DNA of 64,000 nt from Moringa oleifera (GCA_021397835.1 JAJFZO010000355.1:24967-88966); one strand, 5' to 3'. Positions 45,875 to 59,769 are shown, numbered from the stretch's first letter. Translations and numbers: made by a program. Notes: generated from the letters alone by a model not told the origin.

Positions 45875-46405
45875 TGATACCATATTTTGAAGGAACCATA
45901 TTCAAAATGAAAATGATATAACTTCACTAAAAATGTTGTTTGAAAAGTACAAGCACAAGTTTGAATAGATTTGAATGAACATTAGGGATAAAAGGCTTAC
46001 AATTATGTCTAATACCAAAGAGATACAAAAAATCACCGCCCTATATAGAAATCTCACAACTCACCACTCACAGAGATATAGATGAACACCATCTTAAGAG
46101 ATTGTTTCTCACCACTCAATGGCTCCCAATCAAAGAAATATAAAGATAAAAAAAGAACTCAAAGAGTTTCTACACATACAACTAAACTTTTTGCTAATAA
46201 CTAAATCATTTAAGGCATTTGTTTGACAAAATGAAGTTAGTAAGTTGAAATAAATCTCTCTTAGAGATTTCTAAGGTGCATGCCAACTGTCCATCACTAA
46301 AGAAGCTTCCATAACTTTCTTTAAAAAAATTTGCCAAGGTGCATGCCAACTATGCATCACATCGTGTCATGGGCTGAATGTGATAACATAACTAACCCTG
46401 CGTCA
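45875..46405 (-). mobile_element. Solo LTR with internal deletions (minus strand, unit 1)
   Basis: 531 bp, starting TGATACCATATTTTGAAGGA and ending CCCTGCGTCA. It is shorter than the 634-655 bp full copies because of deletions, including the CTAAGCTATC..GCATC part. Confidence 0.8.
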
Positions 46406-46500
46406 TTAGGTGATGCAATAATAGGTGTTTGAATCTATATGAAGAGATGTAAGTTAATATAACCAAAACTTTACACAATTAAGTGAAGTTCATGTCAAAT
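46406..46500. repeat. Inverted right edge of module M
   Basis: TTAGGTGATGCAATAATAGG..GAATCTATATGAAGAGATGT..TTACACAATTAAGTGAAGTT is the reverse complement of the module M right edge at 14640-14738. Only the last ~95 bp of the module are here. Confidence 0.75.
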
Positions 46501-47100
46501 TTAGCTTTTTATTAGATCCAATCAATTTTTAGGCCTAATTAATTTAATAACCTAATTTACATATTAAGCTAATCTTTTTTTAAATACAAGTAAATTTTAG
46601 ACTCAATTAATAATTTAACCCAATGAATTGATAGAATGAATGAATTATTAAGTTAAATTAATTGTTTGGCTCAATTGCATATTAAGCTCAATTATTCATT
46701 TGATGCAATTAATTTGGATATGATCATATCTTAGACTCAATTAGTTATTAGCTCCATTATATCTTAAGTTCAATTATAATTTGGATACGATTATATTTTA
46801 GACTCAATTCATTTGTAAGCTTTTTGTATGAGGGTTCAAGCCTACTATGCCAAATAATATCTTAAGATCTATTAGATTTTAGAACCAATTATATTTTGGG
46901 CATAAGTATTTATTTATCTCACTTCATTCTCGGACTCAATTATAAATTAAGCCACTAACTATTTATTAAACTTGATTTTATATCAAACTCAATCTTCAAT
47001 TAGACTTAACTAAATCTTATGTGCAATCAATTCTTAGTCACAATTTAATATTAATTGTTAAACTTAATTACATCTTAAATCTAATTACATCTGAAATCAA

Positions 47101-48643
47101 GTAAATCATCTTGAATCAAAAATTATAGAGCTGACAATGATACATATTAGTCAACTAAATTTTTTAAAATAAACTATTTAAATTTAGAATTAAAGTTTTC
47201 TTTTGTTCCTGCACTTGGTTGGTATTCACGTGAATAAGCAAAACTAAATCAAGCTGGCAAGCAATATAATTAAAAATTAATTATAGAAAACACATTATTT
47301 TCTATTATACTATGGATGAAGATGGCTTCTCATGATTTTTTCCTTAATACATCAACATTCTTAAAATAAAATCCAAAAAATATTTGATAAAAATTAAATG
47401 AAAAGAAAAACCATAATAGTACTTGCTTCTCACACATCTTCTTCAATGTATTTCACATCTAAGTATCATATAAGCAATACTTTATTTTTATTATGTTTAT
47501 AGTGTATGATTGAGAAAAAGGTTAACATTTAACCAAATGTCATAATACAATGAATAATTCAACATAGAATATAATCAAAATTTTCTGTCTTTTAATATTA
47601 TCATTGCAAATTATTGAAAGTGTGAAGATTCAAATTCAAATCTACTCATTGAGAATAGTAATAATATAATAATAGTGATGATAACAATAAAGATAATTTT
47701 AATAATTAGAATAAAAAATTATAATTATAATAACAATAATTGAAATAAAATAAAATTTTAAATAGAATATTAAAAATTTTAGCAAAATAAAATAAGATTT
47801 TCATTAACAATGAAAAATAGAAAAATTAAAATTAAGGAGACATGAAGTAAAATTTTGAAAATAAAAAAGTGGTGAAATAAAAAATTACACAAAAATTTAA
47901 AAAACCAAAATATTTTTAAAAAATTAAAAATACAAAATAAAACAAACAAAAAAAAAAGATCTCCATTTCTCTTACTATTTTCTTTAACAATCATTTATTT
48001 AACATTAATTTATCATAAAATAATTTAAATAAAAACTAAACATATAAATGAAAAAAATTAAAAAGGGATTCTATCTTTCTCTTAGTGTTTTTTACAACGA
48101 TGATTTTTTAATTAGAAAAAGTATGATAAGAGATTTTTCTTTCTGACATACAGTGCTCATTTTCCTCAATCACAACGGCACCAAGTATTTCTTAAACTCA
48201 GATAAAGATAAAGAAAAATTGAGAATATGCATTTCTCTTTCAATTCATCCCTTAATTGTCAACTCACCATTATTACGTTACGACTTCTTCATGTCAATCA
48301 CCGAGGACACCCACCATAAGGTCAGTTATTCTTTTGATCCATCAATAATTTATCCTTTATCTCTCTATAAGTTATGATTATAGTAGAGACCACCACATTA
48401 CGGTGTTGACCGCCAAGATCCTAAGGACCACTTTACAATTGTCTTGAGAAATACATTATAGATTTCTTTTTTCAAGATCAAACATTTTTTCTATCTCATT
48501 AATTTATGTGAATAAATTTATATATATGAATTGGATTGATTTGGGAAACGTATTTTTAGTTTTATGTCATATATAGATTTGTACCGCAAAATAAAAAAAG
48601 TCAATGTGGAAGATGGATCGATTTGCAATATAGTTTTTTCCGT
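47101..48643. repeat. Module M in tandem unit 2
   Basis: Essentially identical to 38195-39737. Confidence 0.8.
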
Positions 48644-49431
48644 TTTAGAACTAAGGTCTAGGGTTTGGGGTCTAAGTTGTATAGTTTATGGTTCAAATGT
48701 CCATGATCTAGGGTTTTGTGGTCTAAAGGTTAGGGTTTTAGGGTTTAGAGTTTTATGGTTTTATATTCAAAGTCTAAGTTTTAGGTTTATGAGTCTTAGG
48801 TAGGATTTAGAGTTTTATGGTTTTAAGTCTAAGGTCTAGGTTTATAACTCTAAGGTTTAGGGCTTAAGGTTTGTGATCTAGGTTCTAAGGTCTAAAGTTT
48901 TGAGATTTTAAGGTTTCAGGGTTTTAGAAACTAAGTCTATGATCTAAGCTATGGGGTGAATGTTTTAGGATTCCAACTTTTAAGGTTTTAGGTTTAAGCT
49001 CCAAGGTATAGATTAGGTCTAGGGTCTAGTCCATGATTAAAGGTTTAGAATCTAAGGTCTAAGGTTTAGGAATTTAGGCTTTGTTTAGGGTTTAGAGATC
49101 CCTAATCTAGGATGTAAGGCCCAAATTTTAGAATTGAGGAATTAGGGACTAAGGTCCAAGGTTTAGGCTTTAGCGCCAAGGATCAAGGGTCTAGGTTTAT
49201 TGTCTTAGTGTCTATTATCTAAGGTTTAAAGGTTATAGGGTCTAGTATTACAATCTAAGGCCTAAGTTTTAGAGTTTTTAAGTTCGTAGGTCTAGGGTCT
49301 ATAGTCTAACATGTTGGGTGTAGGGTCTAGTGTCTAAGTTAATATGTCATAGATCTAGGTCCTTGGTTTTGGGGTTTAGAAGGTTTAAGGCCTAGGGTTT
49401 AGGTCTATGGGTTATAGTTTAGGGTTTAGGC
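48644..49431 (-). repeat. Telomere-like block, TTTAGGG strand (unit 2)
   Basis: Same block as 39738-40525, with at least one substitution shared with unit 3 (AAGTTCGTAGG for AAGTTTGTAGG). Confidence 0.9.
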
Positions 49432-50081
49432 TGATACTAAATTTTGATGAAACGTTATTTAGAATGAAAATAATGTAATTTTGTTGAAAATTTTGTTTAT
49501 AAAGTACAAGCATATGTTTGAATAGATTGCGTGAAAATAAAAGATAAAAGGCTCACCACTCACAAGGTTACTAAAGAGATACAGAAAATCACTACCCTAA
49601 GGACAATGATAAGGATACAAAAACCTCATAACCCATCACTCACAGGGTTACATATGGGCATCACCCTAAGAGATACAGGGATGTTTCTTACTACTTAATG
49701 GTTCTGAACCGAAGAGATACAGCGGTGAAAGAAAAAAGTCATCGAGCTTCTACATATACAATTAAAGTCTAAGCTACCCTCAATATCTAAAGCATTAAAA
49801 TAAATATTAGTGCATGAAACAACGTTCCATTCTTTGGGTCTTCAAAAAATAATTAAGTTTTTACTAATAACTAGCTCATTTAATGCATTTGTTTGAAAAA
49901 AATAAATGGATTTAGCAGGTTGAAATAACTCTCTCATGAAAATTATTAAGATGCATACCAATTACCTACAACTAAAGAAGCATCAGTAACTTCCTTTCTT
50001 TAAAATCTTCTAAGGTGCATACCAATTGTCCATCACATAGCATCATGGGCTGAATTTGGTAACATAGGCACTCTTGTCTCA
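49432..50081 (-). mobile_element. Solo LTR (minus strand, unit 2)
   Basis: Copy of 40526-41175. It shares GAAACGTTATTT with unit 3 against GAAACATTATTT in unit 1. Confidence 0.82.
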
Positions 50082-50863
50082 ATGATGTATGGTCTAGGGC
50101 TCAAGCTCTAAGGTGTAGGATCTATGGTGTAGGGTCTGGGCTTTATAGTTTGAAGTCCAGAGCATGAGAATTTAGGGGTCTAGAGTCCAAGGTTGAATGG
50201 TCAAGGGGAGAGTGGTTTGGAGTCTAGATTTTAAGGTATAAGAGTTAAGGGTCTAAAGTTTAAGGTTCAAGGTTGAATGATTACGGTTGAAAGGTCTAGG
50301 GTGATACCATATTATCATGGAAGAGTGTCTAACCTTAACCTTAAATCCTAAACCACTTAAACACTTACATTCAACCCTAAACACTAAACCAATTAAACAC
50401 TTACTTTAAATCCTAAACCTTAAATCATAAATGCTAAATATTGAACTCTAAATCTCAAACACTTAACTATCCTGAAACCTTAAACCAAAAACCCTAAATC
50501 CTAAACATAGATTCTTAAACCCATAACTCCAAACCTTAAGTTTTAAACCCTAAACTTTAAATCGTAACCCACAAATCATTAATATTGACTACTAAACCCT
50601 AAGCCCTAAATTCTAAAGTTTAAACCTTACAATATAAGATTTGGCATTCAGGGATTCGGATTTCGGCTTAAAGAGTTTGTGTTTAGAGTTTAAGTATTAG
50701 GATCTAAGGTTCAGGGCTTAAGATTTAGTTTTTAAGGTTTAGTGTGTTATAGTTAGAGTTTACAGGTTAGGATTCAAGGCTTAGAGGTTATGGATTGAGA
50801 GTTTCAGCTTATGGTTTAAGAGATAGGATTTAGGCATTTTGGTTTTTGGGTGTAAGGGTTACA
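50082..50863. repeat. Telomere-like blocks with strand switches (unit 2)
   Basis: Same three-block arrangement and LTR scar as 41176-41957. Confidence 0.85.
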
Positions 50864-51000
50864 TGATACCATATTTTGAAGGAACAATATTAGGTTAGGT
50901 TCAATTAATTATTAAGCTCAATTATATCTTAAGTATAATATTTTATTTGGCTTAATCACATATTAATATCAAATATTTATTAGCTCAATTATAACCATCA

Positions 51001-51881
51001 TACAGCACTTTCCTATTATATTGTCAAGGTCCACCCAATAGCAAATGACTAGCATTTATAACCAAGGCCTACCCTATAATAAATGGCAAGCATCCATAGG
51101 AGTAGCATCTCACCCAACTTTCATCGTTTGTCACCTTGGCACATTTTCAAGTTATGTTGCACTACAATGGACATATCGTGATCAGCATATATCATCTCAT
51201 CCTCATTACCATCATGTTCTAGATCATTATTATCTTCATCATCTTCTCCATTACTAACATCATTAAACTAAAGTAACAATCCTTCTATTCAGACAATAAG
51301 AAGCAATATGCCCAAAATCATGACATTTAAAGTATTTCCTCCACCTTGTGCAGGAGAATTGGATGTTTGCTTGCTGCCAAGAGATCCTTCACCATTTTCT
51401 TGCCCTTTTGACATTGCCTTGCTTAGAAGAGCAGGCTTGGAGTTAACTCTCTTTGATTACACATATTTGGAACCATACCATAATTCCTTTTCAAACTTCT
51501 GTTGCTTCTTAGTTTTTAAAGTCAATTTACACACATCATTTAATGACCAATATGACAGAAGTTTAACCACTTTAGAAATCTCATATTTCACACTCTCAAA
51601 GTATCTACCAATGGTTTGCTCCTCTAGTTCTACAAGCTTTCCGTTAGCATCAAATTCTACTGCATACTCCTCTACCAATAAGAAGCAATATGCCCAAAAC
51701 CATGACATTTGAAAGCATTTCCTTCAACCTAGTGTAGAAAAATTGTTTTCTTGCTACCAAGAGATCCTTCACCAATTTCTTGCCCCTTTAACACCAACTT
51801 GCTTAAGAGAGTAGGCTTGGAACACTTGTTGAATGCACATCTTTGGAACCATACTATGATCCCTTGTCAAACTTGCAAATT
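51001..51881 (-). pseudogene. gag fragment with internal duplication (unit 2)
   Basis: Copy of 42095-42975, with the same 83-codon minus-strand open piece at 51457-51708 and the same ~382-bp duplication. Confidence 0.8.
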
Positions 51882-52758
51882 ATACTAGTGCATGGGATAT
51901 AAGGTTTAGACATTAGAGTATATGGTCTATTACTTACAAATTAGGGTCTAGGTTTTTGCGCTTTAGGTTTAGCGTCTAGGGTCCACATTTTAGGGCTCTA
52001 GGATTATGGGATTTTAGGGTCTTCAGTCTATGATCTAGGGTTTTAGGTTTTAGGGCCCAAGGTTTCATGGTTTTATGATTTTAAAGATTTAGGACTTAGG
52101 GTCAAGAGTTTATGGTTTCGAAGGTCTTAGGTTTAGAGTTTTTGAGTCTAAGGTGCATGACCTATGTTTTAGGTTTTAGGATTTCAAGGTTTAGGATATA
52201 ATGTTAGGTTTCTAAGGTCTTGGGTCAAAATTATGGTCAAAGTTCTTGGGTTAACGTTTTAAGTTTTTGTTTTTAAGGTTTTCATCTTTAGGATTTTAAG
52301 GTCTAGTGTCTAGAGTTTTAAGATTTTATGATTTAGAGTTTCAGGTCATGGTCTAGGGTCTATAGTTTAGGGTTTAGGTTTCTAAGGTCATGGTTTTGGG
52401 TTCGTAATCTAGGCTCTAGGGTTTAAGTTTTACTTTTTTAGATTTATGGCCCAAGATCTAGGGTTTAAGTTCTTGGGTTTTAAGGTCTGAGGTCTAAAGT
52501 TTAAGGTCTAGGATTTTGGAACTATGAATCTGAGGCTTTAAGGTAGCATGTCTAGTGTTAAAAAGCTTTGAGGGAGCTAAGATCTATGTTTGTAGGGTTT
52601 AAAGGTTTAAGGTTTTACGGTTAGAGTCTTGGGTCTAAGACATAAGGCTTTAGTGTTTTTGGGTTTTGGGATTTTAAGGTTTGTAGTCTAGGGTTTTAAG
52701 ATCTAGGGTCTAATAATTTACAGTGTAGCATCTAGGATCTAGCATGCTTGTGTCACGC
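51882..52758 (-). repeat. Telomere-like block, TTTAGGG strand (unit 2)
   Basis: Copy of 42976-43852. Confidence 0.9.
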
Positions 52759-53068
52759 TTTGGGTTCTCTCTTTTATCTTTGTATCTCTTTGGTTAAAAG
52801 TCATTGAGTGGTAAGAAACTTCTTTATATCTCTTAGAATGGTGCCCATCTGTAACCTTTCGAGTGATGAATTATGAGACTTCTTTATCCTTGTTTATTAT
52901 TCTTAGGGCGGTAATTTTCTTTATCCATTCGGTATTAAACTTGGTGACCTTTTTTTCCCCTTATTTTCATTCAAATTTGTTTGAACTTGTGCTTGATATT
53001 TTCAAAAAAATTTATAACAAAGTTATATCATTTCCATTCCAAACATTATTCCATCATAACGTAATATC
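52759..53068 (+). mobile_element. Partial LTR (plus strand, unit 2)
   Basis: Copy of 43853-44162. Confidence 0.8.
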
Positions 53069-53303
53069 CCTTAGGCCCTACCACCCTAATCTTTCAACCT
53101 TAAACCTTAAATGTTAGAATCCTAAACTTTAGACCCTTGACTATTATATCCTAAAATCTAAACTCCAAACCTTAAAATTCTAGACCTTTTACCATTCAAC
53201 CCTGCACTCTAACCCCTTAGACGGTTATGCTCTAGACTATAAAGTGTAGACCATATATCATAGACCCTATAACCTATAACTTGAACCCTAAACCCAAAAT
53301 TAT

Positions 53304-53958
53304 TAATACAGGAGTGTCTATGTTACCATATTCAACCCATAATACTATGTGATGAACAGTTGGTATGTACCTTGGAGGATTTTCACGGGAGGAAGTTATG
53401 GAAGCTTCCTTTGTGATGGGTAGTTGGCATGCACCTTCGCAATTTCCAAGGAAAAGTTATTTCAACTTACTTGACTCCTTCTATTTTTGTCAAACAAATG
53501 CATGTAATAAGCTAATTATTAGTAAAAACTTAATTATTTTTTTCAAAGACCTAAAGCATGAATGGTTGATTTCATGTAATAGTATTTTTTGATGCTTTAG
53601 ACATTGAAGGTAACTTAAACTTTGATTGTATGTGCAGATTCTGCTCTTTTATTTCTCTCTTTCATCTTTGTGTCTCTTTGGTTTAGAGCCATTGAATGGT
53701 AAGAAATATCTCTGTATCTCTTAGGCGGTGCTCATTTGTAACCCTGTGAGTGGTGGTTTGTGACGTTTTCATATCCTTATTTATTTTCCTTAAGATAATA
53801 ATTTTTTGTATCACTTTGGCAATCCTATGAGTGGTGAGCTTTTTATCTTCTATTTTCATTCAAAGATGATGGAATATGTGCTTGTACTTTATAAACAAAT
53901 TTTTCGACAAAGATACATTATTTCAATCCAAATATTGTTCCATCATAATACTGTATCA
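53304..53958 (+). mobile_element. Solo LTR (plus strand, unit 2)
   Basis: Copy of 44398-45052, flanked by CCCTAAA-type repeats (53069-53303 and from 53959). Confidence 0.82.
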
Positions 53959-54780
53959 CCATAGACCCTTTCTCTAAACCATAAACAATCAAGACCTCAG
54001 ATTTAAGACCCATTAACTTGGACAGTAGACCTTACACCCCACACCTTAGACCCTAGAGCTTAGACTCCAAAACCCTAAAACTCTTCAGACCCTAATACTT
54101 GACCCTACAACCTTTAAACTGTAGATATAAACCTAAATACCCTAAATCCTAGATCCTAAACCCATACACCCTCAATCCTTAAAACTTGAACCCTAGATCT
54201 TAGATGCTAGATTTTAAACCATAGATCCTTGACACTAAACCCTATGCCTTGGACCTTAGTCCTTAATTTCCCAATGCTAAAACCTTAGATCCTTGGTCCT
54301 ATACCTGTAAAGCCTAGACAAAAGCTTGAATTCCTAAACCTTAGACCCTTGATTCCAAACTTTAGATCATAGACCCTAAAACTTGTAGCCTGTGAACCAA
54401 ATCTACATCTTGGAGCTTAAGCAATAAACCTTTGAGTTGGAATCCTAGACCATAAACCTTAGGCCCTAGACCTGAGACCTTAAAGCCTTTAGACCATAGA
54501 CCTAAAGCCATAAAACTATAAACTCTAAAATTCTAAATCTTAGACCTTAGTGCTTACGGGTTATGGTTTACGATGTAGCGTTTAGCATTAAGGTTCAAGG
54601 TTCAAGGTTTAGGGCTAAAGATTTAATGTTTATGGTTTATGATTCAGGGATTAGTGTTTAGTGTGTTGTGTTTAAAGTTTACGGGTTAGGATTAAGGGTT
54701 TAGAGATTTTGGATTAATAGTTTGAGCTTATGGTTCAAGGGTAGGATTTAAGCATTTTGATTTCGGGTTTAGGTGTTAGG
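53959..54780. repeat. Telomere-like blocks, CCCTAAA then TTTAGGG (unit 2)
   Basis: Copy of 45053-45874. Confidence 0.88.
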
Positions 54781-55311
54781 TGATACCATATTTTGAAGGA
54801 ACCATATTCAAAATGAAAATGATATAACTTCACTAAAAATGTTGTTTGAAAAGTACAAGCACAAGTTTGAATAGATTTGAATGAACATTAGGGATAAAAG
54901 GCTTACAATTATGTCTAATACCAAAGAGATACAAAAAATCACCGCCCTATATAGAAATCTCACAACTCACCACTCACAGAGATATAGATGAACACCATCT
55001 TAAGAGATTGTTTCTCACCACTCAATGGCTCCCAATCAAAGAAATATAAAGATAAAAAAAGAACTCAAAGAGTTTCTACACATACAACTAAACTTTTTGC
55101 TAATAACTAAATCATTTAAGGCATTTGTTTGACAAAATGAAGTTAGTAAGTTGAAATAAATCTCTCTTAGAGATTTCTAAGGTGCATGCCAACTGTCCAT
55201 CACTAAAGAAGCTTCCATAACTTTCTTTAAAAAAATTTGCCAAGGTGCATGCCAACTATGCATCACATCGTGTCATGGGCTGAATGTGATAACATAACTA
55301 ACCCTGCGTCA
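54781..55311 (-). mobile_element. Solo LTR with internal deletions (minus strand, unit 2)
   Basis: Copy of 45875-46405. The inverted module M edge follows at 55312-55406. Confidence 0.8.
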
Positions 55312-56006
55312 TTAGGTGATGCAATAATAGGTGTTTGAATCTATATGAAGAGATGTAAGTTAATATAACCAAAACTTTACACAATTAAGTGAAGTTCATG
55401 TCAAATTTAGCTTTTTATTAGATCCAATCAATTTTTAGGCCTAATTAATTTAATAACCTAATTTACATATTAAGCTAATCTTTTTTTAAATACAAGTAAA
55501 TTTTAGACTCAATTAATAATTTAACCCAATGAATTGATAGAATGAATGAATTATTAAGTTAAATTAATTGTTTGGCTCAATTGCATATTAAGCTCAATTA
55601 TTCATTTGATGCAATTAATTTGGATATGATCATATCTTAGACTCAATTAGTTATTAGCTCCATTATATCTTAAGTTCAATTATAATTTGGATACGATTAT
55701 ATTTTAGACTCAATTCATTTGTAAGCTTTTTGTATGAGGGTTCAAGCCTACTATGCCAAATAATATCTTAAGATCTATTAGATTTTAGAACCAATTATAT
55801 TTTGGGCATAAGTATTTATTTATCTCACTTCATTCTCGGACTCAATTATAAATTAAGCCACTAACTATTTATTAAACTTGATTTTATATCAAACTCAATC
55901 TTCAATTAGACTTAACTAAATCTTATGTGCAATCAATTCTTAGTCACAATTTAATATTAATTGTTAAACTTAATTACATCTTAAATCTAATTACATCTGA
56001 AATCAA

Positions 56007-57549
56007 GTAAATCATCTTGAATCAAAAATTATAGAGCTGACAATGATACATATTAGTCAACTAAATTTTTTAAAATAAACTATTTAAATTTAGAATTAAA
56101 GTTTTCTTTTGTTCCTGCACTTGGTTGGTATTCACGTGAATAAGCAAAACTAAATCAAGCTGGCAAGCAATATAATTAAAAATTAATTATAGAAAACACA
56201 TTATTTTCTATTATACTATGGATGAAGATGGCTTCTCATGATTTTTTCCTTAATACATCAACATTCTTAAAATAAAATCCAAAAAATATTTGATAAAAAT
56301 TAAATGAAAAGAAAAACCATAATAGTACTTGCTTCTCACACATCTTCTTCAATGTATTTCACATGTAAGTATCATATAAGCAATACTTTATTTTTATTAT
56401 GTTTATAGTGTATGATTGAGAAAAAGGTTAACATTTAACCAAATGTCATAATACAATGAATAATTCAACATAGAATATAATCAAAATTTTCTGTCTTTTA
56501 ATATTATCATTGCAAATTATTGAAAGTGTGAAGATTCAAATTCAAATCTACTCATTGAGAATAGTAATAATATAATAATAGTGATGATAACAATAAAGAT
56601 AATTTTAATAATTAGAATAAAAAATTATAATTATAATAACAATAATTGAAATAAAATAAAATTTTAAATAGAATATTAAAAATTTTAGCAAAATAAAATA
56701 AGATTTTCATTAACAATGAAAAATAGAAAAATTAAAATTAAGGAGACATGAAGTAAAATTTTGAAAATAAAAAAGTGGTGAAATAAAAAATTACACAAAA
56801 ATTTAAAAAACCAAAATATTTTTAAAAAATTAAAAATACAAAATAAAACAAACAAAAAAAAAAGATCTCCATTTCTCTTACTATTTTCTTTAACAATCAT
56901 TTATTTAACATTAATTTATCATAAAATAATTTAAATAAAAACTAAACATATAAATGAAAAAAATTAAAAAGGGATTCTATCTTTCTCTTAGTGTTTTTTA
57001 CAACGATGATTTTTTAATTAGAAAAAGTATGATAAGAGATTTTTCTTTCTGACATACAGTGCTCATTTTCCTCAATCACAACGGCACCAAGTATTTCTTA
57101 AACTCAGATAAAGATAAAGAAAAATTGAGAATATGCATTTCTCTTTCAATTCATCCCTTAATTGTCAACTCACCATTATTACGTTACGACTTCTTCATGT
57201 CAATCACCGAGGACACCCACCATAAGGTCAGTTATTCTTTTGATCCATCAATAATTTATCCTTTATCTCTCTATAAGTTATGATTATAGTAGAGACCACC
57301 ACATTACGGTGTTGACCGCCAAGATCCTAAGGACCACTTTACAATTGTCTTGAGAAATACATTATAGATTTCTTTTTTCAAGATCAAACATTTTTTCTAT
57401 CTCATTAATTTATGTGAATAAATTTATATATATGAATTGGATTGATTTGGGAAACGTATTTTTAGTTTTATGTCATATATAGATTTGTACCGCAAAATAA
57501 AAAAAGTCAATGTGGAAGATGGATCGATTTGCAATATAGTTTTTTCCGT
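56007..57549. repeat. Module M in tandem unit 3
   Basis: Essentially identical to 38195-39737. Confidence 0.8.
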
Positions 57550-58337
57550 TTTAGAACTAAGGTCTAGGGTTTGGGGTCTAAGTTGTATAGTTTATGGTTC
57601 AAATGTCCATGATCTAGGGTTTTGTGGTCTAAAGGTTAGGGTTTTAGGGTTTAGAGTTTTATGGTTTTATATTCAAAGTCTAAGTTTTAGGTTTATGAGT
57701 CTTAGGTAGGATTTAGAGTTTTATGGTTTTAAGTCTAAGGTCTAGGTTTATAACTCTAAGGTTTAGGGCTTAAGGTTTGTGATCTAGGTTCTAAGGTCTA
57801 AAGTTTTGAGATTTTAAGGTTTCAGGGTTTTAGAAACTAAGTCTATGATCTAAGCTATGGGGTGAATGTTTTAGGATTCCAACTTTTAAGGTTTTAGGTT
57901 TAAGCTCCAAGGTATAGATTAGGTCTAGGGTCTAGTCCATGATTAAAGGTTTAGAATCTAAGGTCTAAGGTTTAGGAATTTAGGCTTTGTTTAGGGTTTA
58001 GAGATCCCTAATCTAGGATGTAAGGCCCAAATTTTAGAATTGAGGAATTAGGGACTAAGGTCCAAGGTTTAGGCTTTAGCGCCAAGGATCAAGGGTCTAG
58101 GTTTATTGTCTTAGTGTCTATTATCTAAGGTTTAAAGGTTATAGGGTCTAGTATTACAATCTAAGGCCTAAGTTTTAGAGTTTTTAAGTTCGTAGGTCTA
58201 GGGTCTATAGTCTAACATGTTGGGTGTAGGGTCTAGTGTCTAAGTTAATATGTCATAGATCTAGGTCCTTGGTTTTGGGGTTTAGAAGGTTTAAGGCCTA
58301 GGGTTTAGGTCTATGGGTTATAGTTTAGGGTTTAGGC
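57550..58337 (-). repeat. Telomere-like block, TTTAGGG strand (unit 3)
   Basis: Copy of 39738-40525, sharing the AAGTTCGTAGG variant with unit 2. Confidence 0.9.
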
Positions 58338-58987
58338 TGATACTAAATTTTGATGAAACGTTATTTAGAATGAAAATAATGTAATTTTGTTGAAAATTTT
58401 GTTTATAAAGTACAAGCATATGTTTGAATAGATTGCGTGAAAATAAAAGATAAAAGGCTCACCACTCACAAGGTTACTAAAGAGATACAGAAAATCACTA
58501 CCCTAAGGACAATGATAAGGATACAAAAACCTCATAACCCATCACTCACAGGGTTACATATGGGCATCACCCTAAGAGATACAGGGATGTTTCTTACTAC
58601 TTAATGGTTCTGAACCGAAGAGATACAGCGGTGAAAGAAAAAAATCATCGAGCTTCTACATATACAATTAAAGTCTAAGCTACCCTCAATATCTAAAGCA
58701 TTAAAATAAATATTAGTGCATGAAACAACGTTCCATTCTTTGGGTCTTCAAAAAATAATTAAGTTTTTACTAATAACTAGCTCATTTAATGCATTTGTTT
58801 GAAAAAAATAAATGGATTTAGCAGGTTGAAATAACTCTCTCATGAAAATTATTAAGATGCATACCAATTACCTACAACTAAAGAAGCATCAGTAACTTCC
58901 TTTCTTTAAAATCTTCTAAGGTGCATACCAATTGTCCATCACATAGCATCATGGGCTGAATTTGGTAACATAGGCACTCTTGTCTCA
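58338..58987 (-). mobile_element. Solo LTR (minus strand, unit 3)
   Basis: Copy of 40526-41175, with a private AAAAAAATCATCGAGC for AAAAAAGTCATCGAGC. Confidence 0.82.
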
Positions 58988-59769
58988 ATGATGTATGGTC
59001 TAGGGCTCAAGCTCTAAGGTGTAGGATCTATGGTGTAGGGTCTGGGCTTTATAGTTTGAAGTCCAGAGCATGAGAATTTAGGGGTCTAGAGTCCAAGGTT
59101 GAATGGTCAAGGGGAGAGTGGTTTGGAGTCTAGATTTTAAGGTATAAGAGTTAAGGGTCTAAAGTTTAAGGTTCAAGGTTGAATGATTACGGTTGAAAGG
59201 TCTAGGGTGATACCATATTATCATGGAAGAGTGTCTAACCTTAACCTTAAATCCTAAACCACTTAAACACTTACATTCAACCCTAAACACTAAACCAATT
59301 AAACACTTACTTTAAATCCTAAACCTTAAATCATAAATGCTAAATATTGAACTCTAAATCTCAAACACTTAACTATCCTGAAACCTTAAACCAAAAACCC
59401 TAAATCCTAAACATAGATTCTTAAACCCATAACTCCAAACCTTACGTTTTAAACCCTAAACTTTAAATCGTAACCCACAAATCATTAATATTGACTACTA
59501 AACCCTAAGCCCGAAATGCAAAGTTTAGAACCTTACAATTAAGATTTGCATTCAGGGATTCGTAATTTCGCTTAAAGAGTTTGTGTTTTAGAGTTTAAGT
59601 ATTAGGATCTAATGGTTCTAGTGCTAAGATTTAGTTTTTAAGGTTTAGTGTGTTATAGTTAGAGTTTACAGGTTAGGATTCAAGGCTTAGAGGTTATGGA
59701 TTGAGAGTTTCAGCTTATGGTTTAAGAGATAGGATTTAGGCATTTTGGTTTTTGTGTGTAAGGGTTACA
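58988..59769. repeat. Telomere-like blocks with strand switches (unit 3)
   Basis: Copy of 41176-41957. From about 59,505 it carries many small indels relative to the other copies. Confidence 0.82.

Larger units (their letters stand above)
37623..46528. repeat. 8,906-bp tandem unit, copy 1
   Basis: From about 37623 the sequence recurs almost unchanged at +8,906 and +17,812; for example AATTTAATAACCTAATTTAC lies at about 37633, 46539 and 55445. In order it contains minisatellite, module M, TTTAGGG block, minus LTR, array blocks with strand changes, minisatellite scrap, gag fragment, TTTAGGG block, partial plus LTR, CCCTAAA block, plus LTR, CCCTAAA and TTTAGGG blocks, minus LTR, and an inverted edge of module M. 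The left boundary is inside minisatellite. Confidence 0.95.
46529..55434. repeat. 8,906-bp tandem unit, copy 2
   Basis: Collinear with copy 1 at +8,906 throughout. Differences that I saw are single bases, for example CACATCTAAG near 47460 against CACATGTAAG in copies 1 and 3, AACCCC against AAACCC near 53215, and AGCATG against ATCATG near 52547. Confidence 0.95.
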
